Below are positions 9,200-17,726 of a DNA stretch of 64,000 nt, in pieces. Each line of letters begins with the position of its first letter. The first letter of the stretch is position 1. This stretch comes from Acinetobacter sp. ANC 5054 (lineage in GTDB: Bacteria; Pseudomonadota; Gammaproteobacteria; Pseudomonadales; Moraxellaceae). The notes under the pieces were generated by a model. The model ran no database searches. It had not been told where the DNA came from and saw only the letters and a list, made by a program, of their open reading frames with translations. The translations under genes and the position numbers were made by a program. Where the stretch lies: NCBI RefSeq assembly GCF_002135295.1, contig NZ_NEGG01000008.1, positions 62,001 to 126,000 of the forward strand, written 5' to 3'.

Positions 9200-9601
9200 T
9201 TATTTTGTTTTGGTTGCAGAATTAGCTCTCACAATAATCGGGCAACCTTTAAATTTTGCAGCTTGAACAATGGCTTCTTGCTCACCTAAAACACGTGAAA
9301 TTTCAGTACGTTTGGTATTTGATGACTGTCCCATATTGACTGAAATACTTGGACCAATTCCCCAACCACCGCGGCTACCCCAACCACCACCAAGACCAAC
9401 ACCGACACCCACGCCTGTACGTTTAGGCGTTTCTACACCATTTTCAATGTAGTCATGAATACGGTTATATTCGCTTTGAAGTTGCTGACAACTCAAAGAC
9501 TGATACTGTGTCGGTGAAACATATGCAGGTTTAGGCGTGCTCGCACATGCGCCTAACAACACACTACCCAAAGCCACTAAACCAATTTGATATGTTTTCA
9601 T
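9200..9601 (-). CDS. Glycine-rich putative lipoprotein
   Basis: A 133-residue protein with a lipoprotein signal peptide; the lipobox is LLGAC at residues 17-21. The mature part has a conserved-looking YQSLSCQQLQSEYNRIHDYI block, a glycine/tryptophan-rich segment (GVGVGVGLGGGWGSRGGW), and a C-terminal Cys-containing block GEQEAIVQAAKFKGCPI. I do not recognise a function. The ATG at 9601 has GAG nine bases upstream and does not overlap the ParA gene, so it is preferred to the ATG at 9634. It probably shares a transcript with the ParA gene, 13 bases upstream. Confidence 0.75.
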   Translation of the reverse strand: MKTYQIGLVALGSVLLGACASTPKPAYVSPTQYQSLSCQQLQSEYNRIHDYIENGVETPKRTGVGVGVGLGGGWGSRGGWGIGPSISVNMGQSSNTKRTEISRVLGEQEAIVQAAKFKGCPIIVRANSATKTK

Positions 9602-9614
9602 AAATTTCTCGATA

Positions 9615-10451
9615 CTACTTCTGCTCAATTTCATTGAACAATGATTGATAGGCTTGCGTCAATTTATGATCTGCAGCCAAATGAATTAATGGTAGATTTT
9701 TGTGATGCGATTCTTTCATCATTACTGAAGGAGGCAGCATATTGTCTAATACTGGTAAGCCTTCATCTTTGAGTTGCTGCACCACTTCACGTGGTAGTTT
9801 CGCTTGGGCTTGGAACTGATTGACCACAATACCTTCTATTTCAAGGTGGTCGTTATGATCGTCCTGCGTTTCTAGTACATTTTCAATTAAGGTTTGCAAC
9901 GCACGTTTTGAAAAGACGTCACAATCAAAGGGAATCAACACACGATCAGCTGCGATCAGTGCAGATAAGGTAAAGAAATTGAACGCAGGTGGTGTATCAA
10001 TAAAGACGCGATCATACTGAGCCGAAATCTGCTGCAAGGCATCACGTAATTTATAAATTTTATGTTTTGACTCTAAGGCATGTGCCAAAGCCCCCAAAGT
10101 TGGGCTGGCTGGAATCACATCAAGATTTTTAAATGGCGACTGATGCACATAACTTTCTAGACCTTTTGTACGATTTTTTAGAATCGAACCAATGGCGTTG
10201 CCCAATAAACCTTTACTTTGCTGTGTTCCAAGTACCTCATCAAAATAATTTTCAATGTTCGGTTCCAAGGCAGGTTTATCGGCAGAATATGTCGCATCAT
10301 CCCCCAATAAGTACTGGCTTGAATTGGCTTGTGGATCGAGATCGATCACCAACGTTTTCAAGCCCTGATGTGCACTCATTGCTGCCAAATTGACAGTAAT
10401 ACTTGATTTACCAACGCCACCTTTTTGGTTAAACACCACACGTGTTCGCAT
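9615..10451 (-). CDS. ParA family ATPase without an adjacent ParB
   Basis: A 278-residue deviant Walker ATPase. It begins MRTRVVFNQKGGVGKSS, with the deviant P-loop KGGVGKSS and its signature lysine. VIDLDPQAN is the Walker A' motif and VFIDTPP the Walker B motif. ParA/MinD/Soj proteins form ATP-dependent dimers that position plasmids, chromosomes or protein complexes. No ParB, parS-like repeat or DNA-binding partner is next to it, so this is an orphan chromosomal ParA that may position another cargo. The following gene is a lipoprotein, a combination that offers no clear clue. Confidence 0.88.
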   Translation of the reverse strand: MRTRVVFNQKGGVGKSSITVNLAAMSAHQGLKTLVIDLDPQANSSQYLLGDDATYSADKPALEPNIENYFDEVLGTQQSKGLLGNAIGSILKNRTKGLESYVHQSPFKNLDVIPASPTLGALAHALESKHKIYKLRDALQQISAQYDRVFIDTPPAFNFFTLSALIAADRVLIPFDCDVFSKRALQTLIENVLETQDDHNDHLEIEGIVVNQFQAQAKLPREVVQQLKDEGLPVLDNMLPPSVMMKESHHKNLPLIHLAADHKLTQAYQSLFNEIEQK

Positions 10452-10515
10452 TCAAAACCCTCTAATCTTTGTATTTTTCTATTCAGGCCTTGAAAATGGC
10501 CAATTGGATAAATGT

Positions 10516-10914
10516 TTATCCAAAAATTGGTTTGATTATAACCAATGTAATGATGAAAATAAGTGAAATTGCTGCAATAAATAAGCCAGCACGACGTTGC
10601 ACCAACGATGCTGTATCTTCTTTCTTATAGGCTTTTGCCAAAGATGACAGCATGACCAAGAACAACACCACTTTGGCGTAGAACCACGGTTGCACCTCAA
10701 AATGTTTCATAAATAGCAATACCACACCTGTCAGCACCAATAGAGTCACTGTGGCATGTTGCAAGGCCGTAAAGAATTTACGCCCTGCTGGATTGGGTAA
10801 ATTGCCCTGCGTACATTTAAACAAGGTTGAAGCGCGCGCCAGTATCACGAAAATAATCAGCGCAGCACCACACATATGAATAATTTTAATCAGTAAATGT
10901 GCATCCATACTCAT
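10516..10914 (-). CDS. SirB2 family membrane protein
   Basis: A 132-residue protein with four hydrophobic helices, an early conserved-looking HLLIKIIHMCGAALIIFVILARA segment and LQHATVTLLVLTGVVLL, matching the SirB2 family (named after a Salmonella invasion gene neighbour; molecular role unknown). The start ATG at 10914 overlaps the bolA stop as TAATG, a classic translational coupling arrangement. The longer open frame starting at 10971 would overlap bolA and is not used here. Confidence 0.8.
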   Translation of the reverse strand: MSMDAHLLIKIIHMCGAALIIFVILARASTLFKCTQGNLPNPAGRKFFTALQHATVTLLVLTGVVLLFMKHFEVQPWFYAKVVLFLVMLSSLAKAYKKEDTASLVQRRAGLFIAAISLIFIITLVIIKPIFG

Positions 10915-11225
10915 TATTCCGCTTTCGGTGCATGTGCACATTCTGGACTTGAAGTATCTTGACCTTTCCACTCATCTGCTAAAAATGCATGAATCGCCAA
11001 AGCATGAATTTTCCCCGGACTAAGTAAATCACCTGCAGCTGCATAGACTTTTTGATGGCGCTGCACTAAGCGTAATCCAGCAAAAGCATCACTCACAATC
11101 ACCGCTTTAAAATGTGACTCTTTACCCGGGAAATAGCCGCCATGACCTGCCGATTCATTAACCACTTCAAGATGTGTTGGCGCTAAAGTTTGTAGGCGCT
11201 CAATCAATTGCTGTTCCAAGCTCAA
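10914..11225 (-). CDS. bolA: BolA family transcriptional/Fe-S regulator
   Basis: A 103-residue BolA-like protein. The core shows LAPTHLEVVNESAGH, HFKAVIVSDAFAGLRLVQRHQKVY and IHALAIHAF; the histidine in the last block is the conserved one. BolA proteins work with monothiol glutaredoxins in Fe-S handling, and E. coli BolA also affects envelope and morphology genes. The C-terminal tail with a Cys is an extension beyond the fold. It is the first gene of a two-gene unit with the SirB2 gene (TAATG overlap). Confidence 0.9.
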   Translation of the reverse strand: MSLEQQLIERLQTLAPTHLEVVNESAGHGGYFPGKESHFKAVIVSDAFAGLRLVQRHQKVYAAAGDLLSPGKIHALAIHAFLADEWKGQDTSSPECAHAPKAE

Positions 11226-11426
11226 AATGGTTCTCCAAAATCAATAGACTTATCTTGCATTTAGTATAGCCTGTAATTGTGCAAGTTCCTGTGTCATTGT
11301 TGGTTATAAATCAGGATGATTCAGCTAAAAATAGGTCTTTTTCAGAAATTTGAACGAAATCCATCTTAAAAAACCATCAAATTGTTTTTATTTTATGCAA
11401 ACGATACATAGATTTTCATAAATTGA

Positions 11427-11454
11427 TTGACCAGAAAAATCCTTAATGTATTAT
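11427..11454 (+). promoter_or_regulatory. Sigma-70 promoter for the tRNA-Gly cluster
   Basis: TTGACC (11427-11432), a 16-base spacer and TATTAT (11449-11454), ending ten bases before the first tRNA. A good match to the sigma-70 consensus. Confidence 0.7.
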
Positions 11455-11464
11455 ACGTGGCTAT

Positions 11465-11540
11465 GCGGGAATAGCTCAGTTGGTAGAGCATAACCTTGCC
11501 AAGGTTGGGGTCGGGAGTTCGAGTCTCCTTTCCCGCTCAA
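11465..11540 (+). tRNA. tRNA-Gly (anticodon GCC), copy 1
   Basis: A cloverleaf is readable by eye: acceptor GCGGGAA/TTCCCGC, D arm GCTC/GAGC, anticodon loop TTGCCAA, T arm with TTCGAGT. The 3' end reads TCAA, so unlike the next two copies the CCA is not encoded and would have to be added after processing. Confidence 0.95.
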
Positions 11541-11584
11541 AATTTTTTCATTCGGTTTTTTATTTAAAAAATTGGATAGACTCC

Positions 11585-11660
11585 GCGGGAATAGCTCAGT
11601 TGGTAGAGCATAACCTTGCCAAGGTTGGGGTCGGGAGTTCGAGTCTCCTTTCCCGCTCCA
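11585..11660 (+). tRNA. tRNA-Gly (anticodon GCC), copy 2
   Basis: Identical to copy 1 over the 73-base body, with CCA encoded. It is separated from copy 1 by about 45 bases that resemble the spacer before copy 3, so the unit was duplicated with its spacer. Confidence 0.96.
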
Positions 11661-11706
11661 AATTTTTTTCGATTCAGTTTTTTAGTAAAAAAACAGGATA
11701 GACTCC

Positions 11707-11782
11707 GCGGGAATAGCTCAGTTGGTAGAGCATAACCTTGCCAAGGTTGGGGTCGGGAGTTCGAGTCTCCTTTCCCGCTCCA
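11707..11782 (+). tRNA. tRNA-Gly (anticodon GCC), copy 3
   Basis: Identical body to copies 1 and 2, CCA encoded. It is followed directly by a terminator, so the three tRNAs are one transcript. Confidence 0.96.
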
Positions 11783-11788
11783 AATTCA

Positions 11789-11823
11789 AAAAAGCCCTCA
11801 TCGAAAGATGGGGGCTTTTTTTA
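11789..11823 (+). terminator. Terminator of the tRNA-Gly operon
   Basis: Stem AAGCCCTCATC/GATGGGGGCTT (one G-T pair) with tetraloop GAAA, followed by a run of T. Confidence 0.9.
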
Positions 11824-11895
11824 TGCCTTTACAAAATCCGAGCCAAAAAGTAATGCGCCACTCGATATGGCGCATTACTCTTAATCTATTTTAAA

Positions 11896-13596
11896 TTAGT
11901 AAGTTACCCTTACATAGTCTCGATATTCTGGTTTCCAGAAATTTACTTCAATTGCATGTTGTAAAACCTCAACACTGACATTCGGTGCAACACCATCTTC
12001 AATTGCTGCAAGTGCCACTTTAATCGCGATTTTTTTCGAGATCTCCTGCAAATGATCCAAACTTGGCAACAAGTCTGCATCAATATCTTGCAACTTAGGC
12101 GAGCAATCTGCCAAAGCAGTACTTGATGCCATCAACATATTTTCAGTCACACGTTTCGCACCAGAGGCCAACACGCCCAGTCCAATACCTGGGAAAATAT
12201 AGGAGTTATTACACTGTGAAATATTATAGATTTTGCCTTGATAATTGACTGGAGCAAATGGACTACCCGTTGCAATTAATGCTTTACCTAGTGTCCATTG
12301 CAAAATATCTGCTGGTACAGCTTCAACACGTGAAGTTGGATTCGATAATGGTAAAACAATTGGATGTTCACAATTTGAGGCCATCGCTTCAATCACATCT
12401 TGACTGAATAATCCCGGCTGCCCAGATACACCAATCAATACACTTGGATGCACATGTTTCACCACATCCAGCAAAGAAATCATCGATTCTGCATTTGCCC
12501 AATGTGCAATATTTTCAGGGGACTGCGCCAATTTACGCTGAAAATCCAACAAATTTGGCTGATTTTCTGTGATCAAACCAAAGCGGTCGACCATAAATAC
12601 ACGAGCACGTGCTTCGGCATCGGTCAGTCCTTCCGCCACCATTTGTTTAATGATTTGTTCTGCGATACCACAACCTGCTGAGCCCGCACCCAAGAAAGTC
12701 ACGACTTGATCTTTCAGCTGCTTGCCCGCAGCTCGTGATGCTGCAATTAAACTACCCACCGAAACAGCAGCTGTTCCTTGAATATCATCATTAAAGCAGC
12801 AAATTTTATCGCGATATTTTTCCAGTAATGGCATCGCATTTTTTTGCGCAAAATCTTCAAATTGAATTAATGCATCTGGCCAACGCTGTTGAATGGCTTG
12901 GATTACATTTTCAACGAAATCATAATATTCATCACCACTGATACGTGGTTCACGCCACCCCATATAAATCGGGTCATTGAGCAATTGTTGATTATTGGTT
13001 CCGACATCTAGGGTAATTGGCAATGTATAAGCAGGGCTAATACCACCACAGGCGGTATAGAGCGATAATTTCCCGATAGGAATCCCCATCCCACCAATAC
13101 CTTGGTCACCTAAGCCCAAGATGCGTTCACCATCGGTGATCACAATCACTTTGACGTTCTTTTTATTCACATTATGAATAATTTGATCAATATGATCACG
13201 ATCTGGGTAGGAAATAAAAATCCCGCGATGACGACGGTAAATATCCGAGAAACGTTGACATGCCTCCCCCACTGTTGGGGTATAAATAATCGGCATCATT
13301 TCACTGAGATGATTTTCAATTAAATGATAAAACAGGGTTTCATTGGTGTCTTGGATATTACGTAGATAAATATGCTTATTGATGTCGCTATTAAAAGCAC
13401 AATATTGTTGATATGAACGCTGGCTTTGTTCTTCAATGGTTTCAGTTACATGTGGAATTAAACCGTGTAAATTAAAACTTTTGCGTTCATCTTCATTAAA
13501 CGCAGAACCTTTATTTAAGAGTGGGAGTTCTAAAAGGGTATTTCCAGCATAGGGAATATATAAAGGGCGTTTGGTTTTCAAATTTTGACTGGGCAT
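11896..13596 (-). CDS. maeA: NAD-dependent malic enzyme (oxaloacetate-decarboxylating)
   Basis: Oxidatively decarboxylates malate to pyruvate and CO2, feeding gluconeogenesis and C4-acid use. The 566-residue length fits the SfcA/MaeA class. [17 protein letters not shown] is the N-terminal signature and the catalytic Tyr sits there. [29 protein letters not shown] and [12 protein letters not shown] supply the metal-binding acidic residues, and [15 protein letters not shown] is the Rossmann nucleotide site. No phosphotransacetylase-like tail is present, which separates it from the MaeB type. NAD preference is inferred from family. The ATG at 13596 is the only reasonable start. Confidence 0.95.
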   Translation of the reverse strand: MPSQNLKTKRPLYIPYAGNTLLELPLLNKGSAFNEDERKSFNLHGLIPHVTETIEEQSQRSYQQYCAFNSDINKHIYLRNIQDTNETLFYHLIENHLSEMMPIIYTPTVGEACQRFSDIYRRHRGIFISYPDRDHIDQIIHNVNKKNVKVIVITDGERILGLGDQGIGGMGIPIGKLSLYTACGGISPAYTLPITLDVGTNNQQLLNDPIYMGWREPRISGDEYYDFVENVIQAIQQRWPDALIQFEDFAQKNAMPLLEKYRDKICCFNDDIQGTAAVSVGSLIAASRAAGKQLKDQVVTFLGAGSAGCGIAEQIIKQMVAEGLTDAEARARVFMVDRFGLITENQPNLLDFQRKLAQSPENIAHWANAESMISLLDVVKHVHPSVLIGVSGQPGLFSQDVIEAMASNCEHPIVLPLSNPTSRVEAVPADILQWTLGKALIATGSPFAPVNYQGKIYNISQCNNSYIFPGIGLGVLASGAKRVTENMLMASSTALADCSPKLQDIDADLLPSLDHLQEISKKIAIKVALAAIEDGVAPNVSVEVLQHAIEVNFWKPEYRDYVRVTY

Positions 13597-14020
13597 TATT
13601 TAACTCATTTAATTAATCTTTGCTATTTGTGTATTCGCCAAAAATAGCATTGGCATCCATCTCTTTCTTTGCTATAGCCTATCCTGATTCGATGCCTTTA
13701 GGGCATTTAGTAAATTGATAGTACTTTAAGTAAGATTTTATAATCTGATAGCTGTGACGTGATATTTGCTTTATTTAAAGAACCCACATTTAAAAAATTC
13801 AACTTGATACCCACCAACTTATTCGACTTTTAGCTAAGAAATAACCGTTTACATTTGAAATAAACAATAAATATCAATCCATTAATACCAGTCAATTGAA
13901 ATCCATAATCTTGGTAGGTCTTTGGTAGGTGTGTTTTTTTTAAGCGCTATTGAATACTCATTTTACGGTGAACATCACCGATAACAATGACGATAAATTA
14001 ATGGTAGAAGGAATCGCACC
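13597..14020. promoter_or_regulatory. Gene-free region between malic enzyme and alcohol dehydrogenase genes
   Basis: I see no credible gene in 424 bases. It must carry the two divergent promoters. The notable element is the direct repeat GGTAGG at 13913-13918 and 13924-13929, spaced 11 bases start to start (one helical turn). A similar repeat of the complementary type lies upstream of the aldehyde dehydrogenase gene. AGAAGGAA near 14010 is the ribosome site of the dehydrogenase gene. Confidence 0.5.
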
Positions 14021-15232
14021 ATGGCTTTTAAAAATATTGCAGATCAAACAAACGGTTTTTACATCCCTTGTGTTTCACTTTTCGGCCCAGGCTGTGCCAA
14101 AGAAATTGGCGGTAAAGCGCAAAATCTTGGGGCAAAAAAAGCCCTCATCGTGACCGATGCTGGTTTATTTAAATTTGGCGTGGCAGATACCATTGCAGGC
14201 TACTTAAAAGAGGCAGGTGTAGACAGTCACATTTTCCCAGGTGCAGAACCGAATCCAACCGATATTAACGTCCACAATGGCGTAAAAGAATATAACGATC
14301 AAGGCTGTGACTTTATTGTGTCACTGGGTGGCGGTTCTTCGCATGACTGTGCTAAAGGCGTAGGCTTAGTGACTGCAGGCGGCGGACATATCCGTGACTA
14401 TGAAGGCATCGACAAAAGCACTGTGCCAATGACTCCGCTAATTGCGATTAACACCACCGCAGGTACTGCTTCAGAAATGACCCGTTTCTGTATCATTACC
14501 AATACCGACACGCACGTAAAAATGGCGATTGTGGATTGGCGCTGCACTCCGCTGATTGCAATTGATGATCCTAAACTGATGATTGCAAAACCTGCAGCTT
14601 TAACTGCGGCAACGGGTATGGATGCATTGACGCATGCGGTTGAAGCTTATGTTTCGACAGCAGCCAATCCAATTACCGATGCCTGCGCAGAAAAAGCCAT
14701 TAGCATGATTAGTGAATGGCTCAGCCCAGCGGTTGCAAATGGTGAAAACCTTGAAGCGCGTGATGCCATGAGTTATGCACAATATCTAGCAGGTATGGCA
14801 TTTAACAATGCATCTCTTGGTTATGTGCATGCGATGGCGCATCAGTTGGGTGGTTTCTACAACTTGCCACACGGTGTGTGTAATGCCGTATTGCTACCAC
14901 ATGTTTGTGAATTCAACCTGATTGCTTGCCCAGACCGCTATGCACGTATTGCAAAGCTGATGGGTGTAAATACAGACGGACTTACCGTGACTGAAGCAGC
15001 ATTTGCTGCCATTGATGCGATTCGTGAGTTGTCAGCATCGATTGGCATTCCATCAAGCCTGTCTGAGTTAGGCGTAAAAGAGCAAGACTTGGGCGTGATG
15101 TCTGAAAATGCGCAAAAAGATGCCTGCATGCTGACCAATCCACGTAAAGCGACGCATGCGCAAGTGGTTGATATCTTCAAAGCTGCGCTAAAAGCCAATG
15201 CACCTGTTGTGGACTTTAAAGCAGCAGTATAA
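14021..15232 (+). CDS. Iron-containing alcohol dehydrogenase
   Basis: A 403-residue group III (Fe-ADH, AdhB/YiaY-like) alcohol dehydrogenase, expected to oxidise primary alcohols to aldehydes with NAD. The nucleotide site is IVSLGGGSSHDCAKG. Metal ligands are in the segments GMDALTHAVEAYVS and FNNASLGYVHAMAHQLGGFYNLPHGVCNA, with the three His and Asp typical of the family. The start is supported by AGAAGGAA upstream. With the ExaC-like aldehyde dehydrogenase 2.6 kb away and the GAF regulator it forms a likely alcohol-to-acid pathway. Its own terminator hairpin follows. Confidence 0.95.
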   Translation: MAFKNIADQTNGFYIPCVSLFGPGCAKEIGGKAQNLGAKKALIVTDAGLFKFGVADTIAGYLKEAGVDSHIFPGAEPNPTDINVHNGVKEYNDQGCDFIVSLGGGSSHDCAKGVGLVTAGGGHIRDYEGIDKSTVPMTPLIAINTTAGTASEMTRFCIITNTDTHVKMAIVDWRCTPLIAIDDPKLMIAKPAALTAATGMDALTHAVEAYVSTAANPITDACAEKAISMISEWLSPAVANGENLEARDAMSYAQYLAGMAFNNASLGYVHAMAHQLGGFYNLPHGVCNAVLLPHVCEFNLIACPDRYARIAKLMGVNTDGLTVTEAAFAAIDAIRELSASIGIPSSLSELGVKEQDLGVMSENAQKDACMLTNPRKATHAQVVDIFKAALKANAPVVDFKAAV

Positions 15233-15237
15233 GTTTT

Positions 15238-15283
15238 GGGCTTAACGCATCACTGGATGGGTTAAGCCACTCATGTTTTTTTG
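15238..15283 (+). terminator. Terminator of the alcohol dehydrogenase gene
   Basis: GGCTTAAC (15239-15246) pairs with GTTAAGCC (15261-15268) and an inner CATC/GATG pair closes an ACTG loop. A run of T starts at about 15275. Confidence 0.8.
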
Positions 15284-15371
15284 GCAATTTAAGTGGAATG
15301 TGGCGGGTCTCCAACTTGTCGCATTCGGCACTGTCGAAATCGACAGACCACACACTTAAATTGCTTTTTTT
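15284..15371 (+). ncRNA. Compact multi-hairpin element ending in a T-run (possible structured RNA or second terminator)
   Basis: A closing stem of 12 perfect pairs joins 15284-15295 (GCAATTTAAGTG) and 15353-15364. Inside are TGT/ACA and GGTCT/AGACC helices and two small adjacent hairpins with the same 5' strand, TGTCG-CATT-CGGCA and TGTCG-AAAT-CGACA. Seven T follow directly. It lies just past the alcohol dehydrogenase terminator and before the hydrolase gene. It could be an intrinsic terminator with a structured apex, a small RNA or a small repeat element. I do not recognise a known RNA family. Confidence 0.35.
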
Positions 15372-15443
15372 ATGGGGAGTTGACAAAGTTTGGCACTTCA
15401 TCAAGGATAATCAACATCCAACAAAATAAAAATAGAGTCGAAT

Positions 15444-16436
15444 ATGTCAGCCAATCACACTTCTCAACCGCTTTCTCCATCAACAGCTCCAAACTATCAA
15501 CCCGATATTCTTGGTGCAGGCTATGAACAAACCACTCTATATTTTCCAGATGATTATGAAGGTGTAGTCACGGCGACCTTGGTACGTAAAAAAGCCGAAC
15601 AAAGCACGCATAAAGCGGTGCTCTATATTCATGGCTTTATCGACTATTTTTTCCAGACTGAAATGGCTGAGCGCTTTAACCAACACGGCTTTGATTTTTA
15701 TGCGCTGGATTTAAGAAAATATGGTCGTTCGATTTTGCCGCATCAAAAATATTATAATGTGCATGCCCTGTCTGAATATGATGCCGAAATTGATCAAGCA
15801 CTCGAGATTATTGGTGCTGAAGGGCATGACGCGGTATTGCTGTGTGGACATTCCACAGGTGGCTTAACAACAACGCTCTATGCCGCACATCATCCTAATC
15901 ATCCACTGATTAAAGCGCTTTGGGTCAACAGCCCATTTTATGATTTTAATATGAACCCTGTGAAACGCGCATTAGGCATTCCACAGCTCAGCAAATTGGC
16001 CAAAACCTTTCCCAATTTAAAATTCCCCAGTGAACTGAATAAATGGTACAGCGCCAGCCTACATCGTGATTATAAAGGTGAATGGGACTTTAATTTGGAC
16101 TGGAAAAAATTACGCTACCCGATGGTTTATATCAGCTTCGTGCGCAGTATTCATGAAGCACAAAAAGAAATTCATCGTGGAGTCAAAGTTGACGTGCCTG
16201 TCTTGGTCATGCATTCGCACCAGACTAAAAACCCTAAAAAATGGGGCAAAGCTGCCCAGACCAGCGATGTGATTTTAGACGTCAAAGATATTCAAAAAAA
16301 TGCCAAAAAAATACACGGCGATGTCACTATTCAAAGCATTCAAAATGGCTTACACGATTTGGTACTGTCCGCCAAACCTGTCCGTGAAGTGGTCTATCAA
16401 CAGCTCTTTGAGTGGCTCAGCAGCAAGAGTTTATAA
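15444..16436 (+). CDS. Alpha/beta hydrolase (serine aminopeptidase S33/lysophospholipase-like)
   Basis: A 330-residue alpha/beta hydrolase. The oxyanion region is VLYIHGFIDYFFQ, the nucleophile elbow is LCGHSTGG (Ser in GHSTG), followed by late candidates for the acidic residue (VLVMHSHQTKNPK region) and the catalytic histidine in NGLHDL near the end. No signal peptide is evident, so it is likely cytoplasmic. Family members hydrolyse monoacylglycerols, lysophospholipids or esters; the substrate here is unknown. It sits between an alcohol dehydrogenase and its likely regulator, and ester hydrolysis would release alcohols, but that link is inference. Confidence 0.85.
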   Translation: MSANHTSQPLSPSTAPNYQPDILGAGYEQTTLYFPDDYEGVVTATLVRKKAEQSTHKAVLYIHGFIDYFFQTEMAERFNQHGFDFYALDLRKYGRSILPHQKYYNVHALSEYDAEIDQALEIIGAEGHDAVLLCGHSTGGLTTTLYAAHHPNHPLIKALWVNSPFYDFNMNPVKRALGIPQLSKLAKTFPNLKFPSELNKWYSASLHRDYKGEWDFNLDWKKLRYPMVYISFVRSIHEAQKEIHRGVKVDVPVLVMHSHQTKNPKKWGKAAQTSDVILDVKDIQKNAKKIHGDVTIQSIQNGLHDLVLSAKPVREVVYQQLFEWLSSKSL

Positions 16437-16449
16437 GGCTCAAAATGCG

Positions 16450-17637
16450 TTAAGGATGCTGCTTGAACTTTAAGAGATTTTGATGAATCGGATGGCTATT
16501 CGGCATCAACTCAATTAAACGTTCAACGGCATCAATCGCTTCAGGAAAACGCGCCACATGCTTGAGCAACACATCGGTTTCTTTGGCATTGAATATCGCC
16601 TGACTCAAACGTGATTCCAAACAATCGCGCCAAGCACATAAAAATGGACTTTCAGTTTTTGCCAAGAAAATGCCTGAACACAACTTCAGTGCAGAATCGA
16701 GATAACCCGCATCCAGAGCTTGCTCGGCTTGTAAAAAATCTGCTTCCACTTGCGCCAATAAACGATACGGTCTTGAACCAAGCATGCCGCCCAAAATGTC
16801 TCGAAGCTGTGACATTTCCGCTTTTAATGTACCAATACTGACTTTACGTTCACCATAGAGCGCTTGATGCAAAGTATCCAAGGTCAGCCCCTGCGGGCAC
16901 AGTGCCAAAATGGTTAAAATTTCGATTTGCCGCGGTGTCATCACCAGCACTTTGCCGTTAAATAATACCTGAGACGCAGAAAATGCCCGTATATATAAAT
17001 GCTGTTTTTGAAACTCCAGCAAAGCAGATTGGATAATCGAGGCGCAGCGCTCTGCGGCCAACAACCCTAAACTATTGTGCTTTTTCCATACTGTTGATAA
17101 ATCAATCACCCCAATCACTTGTTGGGTATGTGGATCAATAATTGGCGCTGCATAGCAGACCCAATCATGTACCGATGGCATGTAATGCTCATTGGAAAAT
17201 ACACAGCTCGATTGCTGGGTTTTTAAAGACAGTGCCAATGCATTGGTCCCGACCAATTCTTCACGCCATTGTCCACCTGCAATAAAATGCACGTTTTCTG
17301 CGGCACTTTGCATGTGTCGACTTGAGGCACTCCAAATAATCGTGCTGCCGACATCGCCCACAGCCAGCACCATTGAAGACTGTTCAGCAATATGCTTTAA
17401 ATCTTCTTTACAGTGCTGCAAAGCATGCTGCAAGGCTGATTGCGCCTGACCCTGTGGCGTCAAGGCAACCAAGGGCGCTGCACTGCGGGTTTCCGGGATT
17501 TCAGCTTGGGCTGAACGCTGCCAAGAGCTGGCAATACTCTCATTGAGCTGCGAACTTTGGCGCTTTGAGAGACTCATCCCTTGCCTGAGCTGTTCTATGT
17601 TCTGTCGTTTTTCTGATAAATCCTGTCGCATCATCAT
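16450..17637 (-). CDS. GAF-domain transcriptional regulator (AcoR-like sensor with winged-helix C-terminus)
   Basis: A 395-residue protein. Residues about 60-205 form a GAF sensor of the type found in AcoR-like activators, including the motif REELVGTNALALSL. Unlike AcoR there is no sigma-54 AAA+ domain. Instead residues about 225-300 (MTPRQIEILTILALCPQGLTLDTLHQALYG) resemble a winged-helix DNA-binding domain, followed by a helical repeat-like C-terminus. It probably senses a small molecule (alcohol or aldehyde) and acts at ordinary promoters. It is divergent from the aldehyde dehydrogenase gene, the usual position for a direct regulator. The repeated GGTTGG element between them is a candidate binding site. 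Confidence 0.8.
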   Translation of the reverse strand: MMMRQDLSEKRQNIEQLRQGMSLSKRQSSQLNESIASSWQRSAQAEIPETRSAAPLVALTPQGQAQSALQHALQHCKEDLKHIAEQSSMVLAVGDVGSTIIWSASSRHMQSAAENVHFIAGGQWREELVGTNALALSLKTQQSSCVFSNEHYMPSVHDWVCYAAPIIDPHTQQVIGVIDLSTVWKKHNSLGLLAAERCASIIQSALLEFQKQHLYIRAFSASQVLFNGKVLVMTPRQIEILTILALCPQGLTLDTLHQALYGERKVSIGTLKAEMSQLRDILGGMLGSRPYRLLAQVEADFLQAEQALDAGYLDSALKLCSGIFLAKTESPFLCAWRDCLESRLSQAIFNAKETDVLLKHVARFPEAIDAVERLIELMPNSHPIHQNLLKFKQHP

Positions 17638-17726
17638 TCATTATTCTCACAACAATTCATGACTAAAAATCCGTTTTACGGCTTTTGTTTTAAGGCTGTT
17701 AAAAAATATTGTAAACCTTCATGTCT

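Noticed and set aside
11480..11701. Open frame across tRNA copies 1 and 2
   Set aside because: It is only the translation of tRNA repeats.
13950..14153. Open frame starting before the alcohol dehydrogenase
   Set aside because: It overlaps the dehydrogenase start in another frame and has no ribosome site or recognisable protein.
15380..15411. Promoter TTGACA with GATAAT before the hydrolase gene
   Set aside because: The spacer would be 20 bases, too long for confidence, so it is not listed as a feature.
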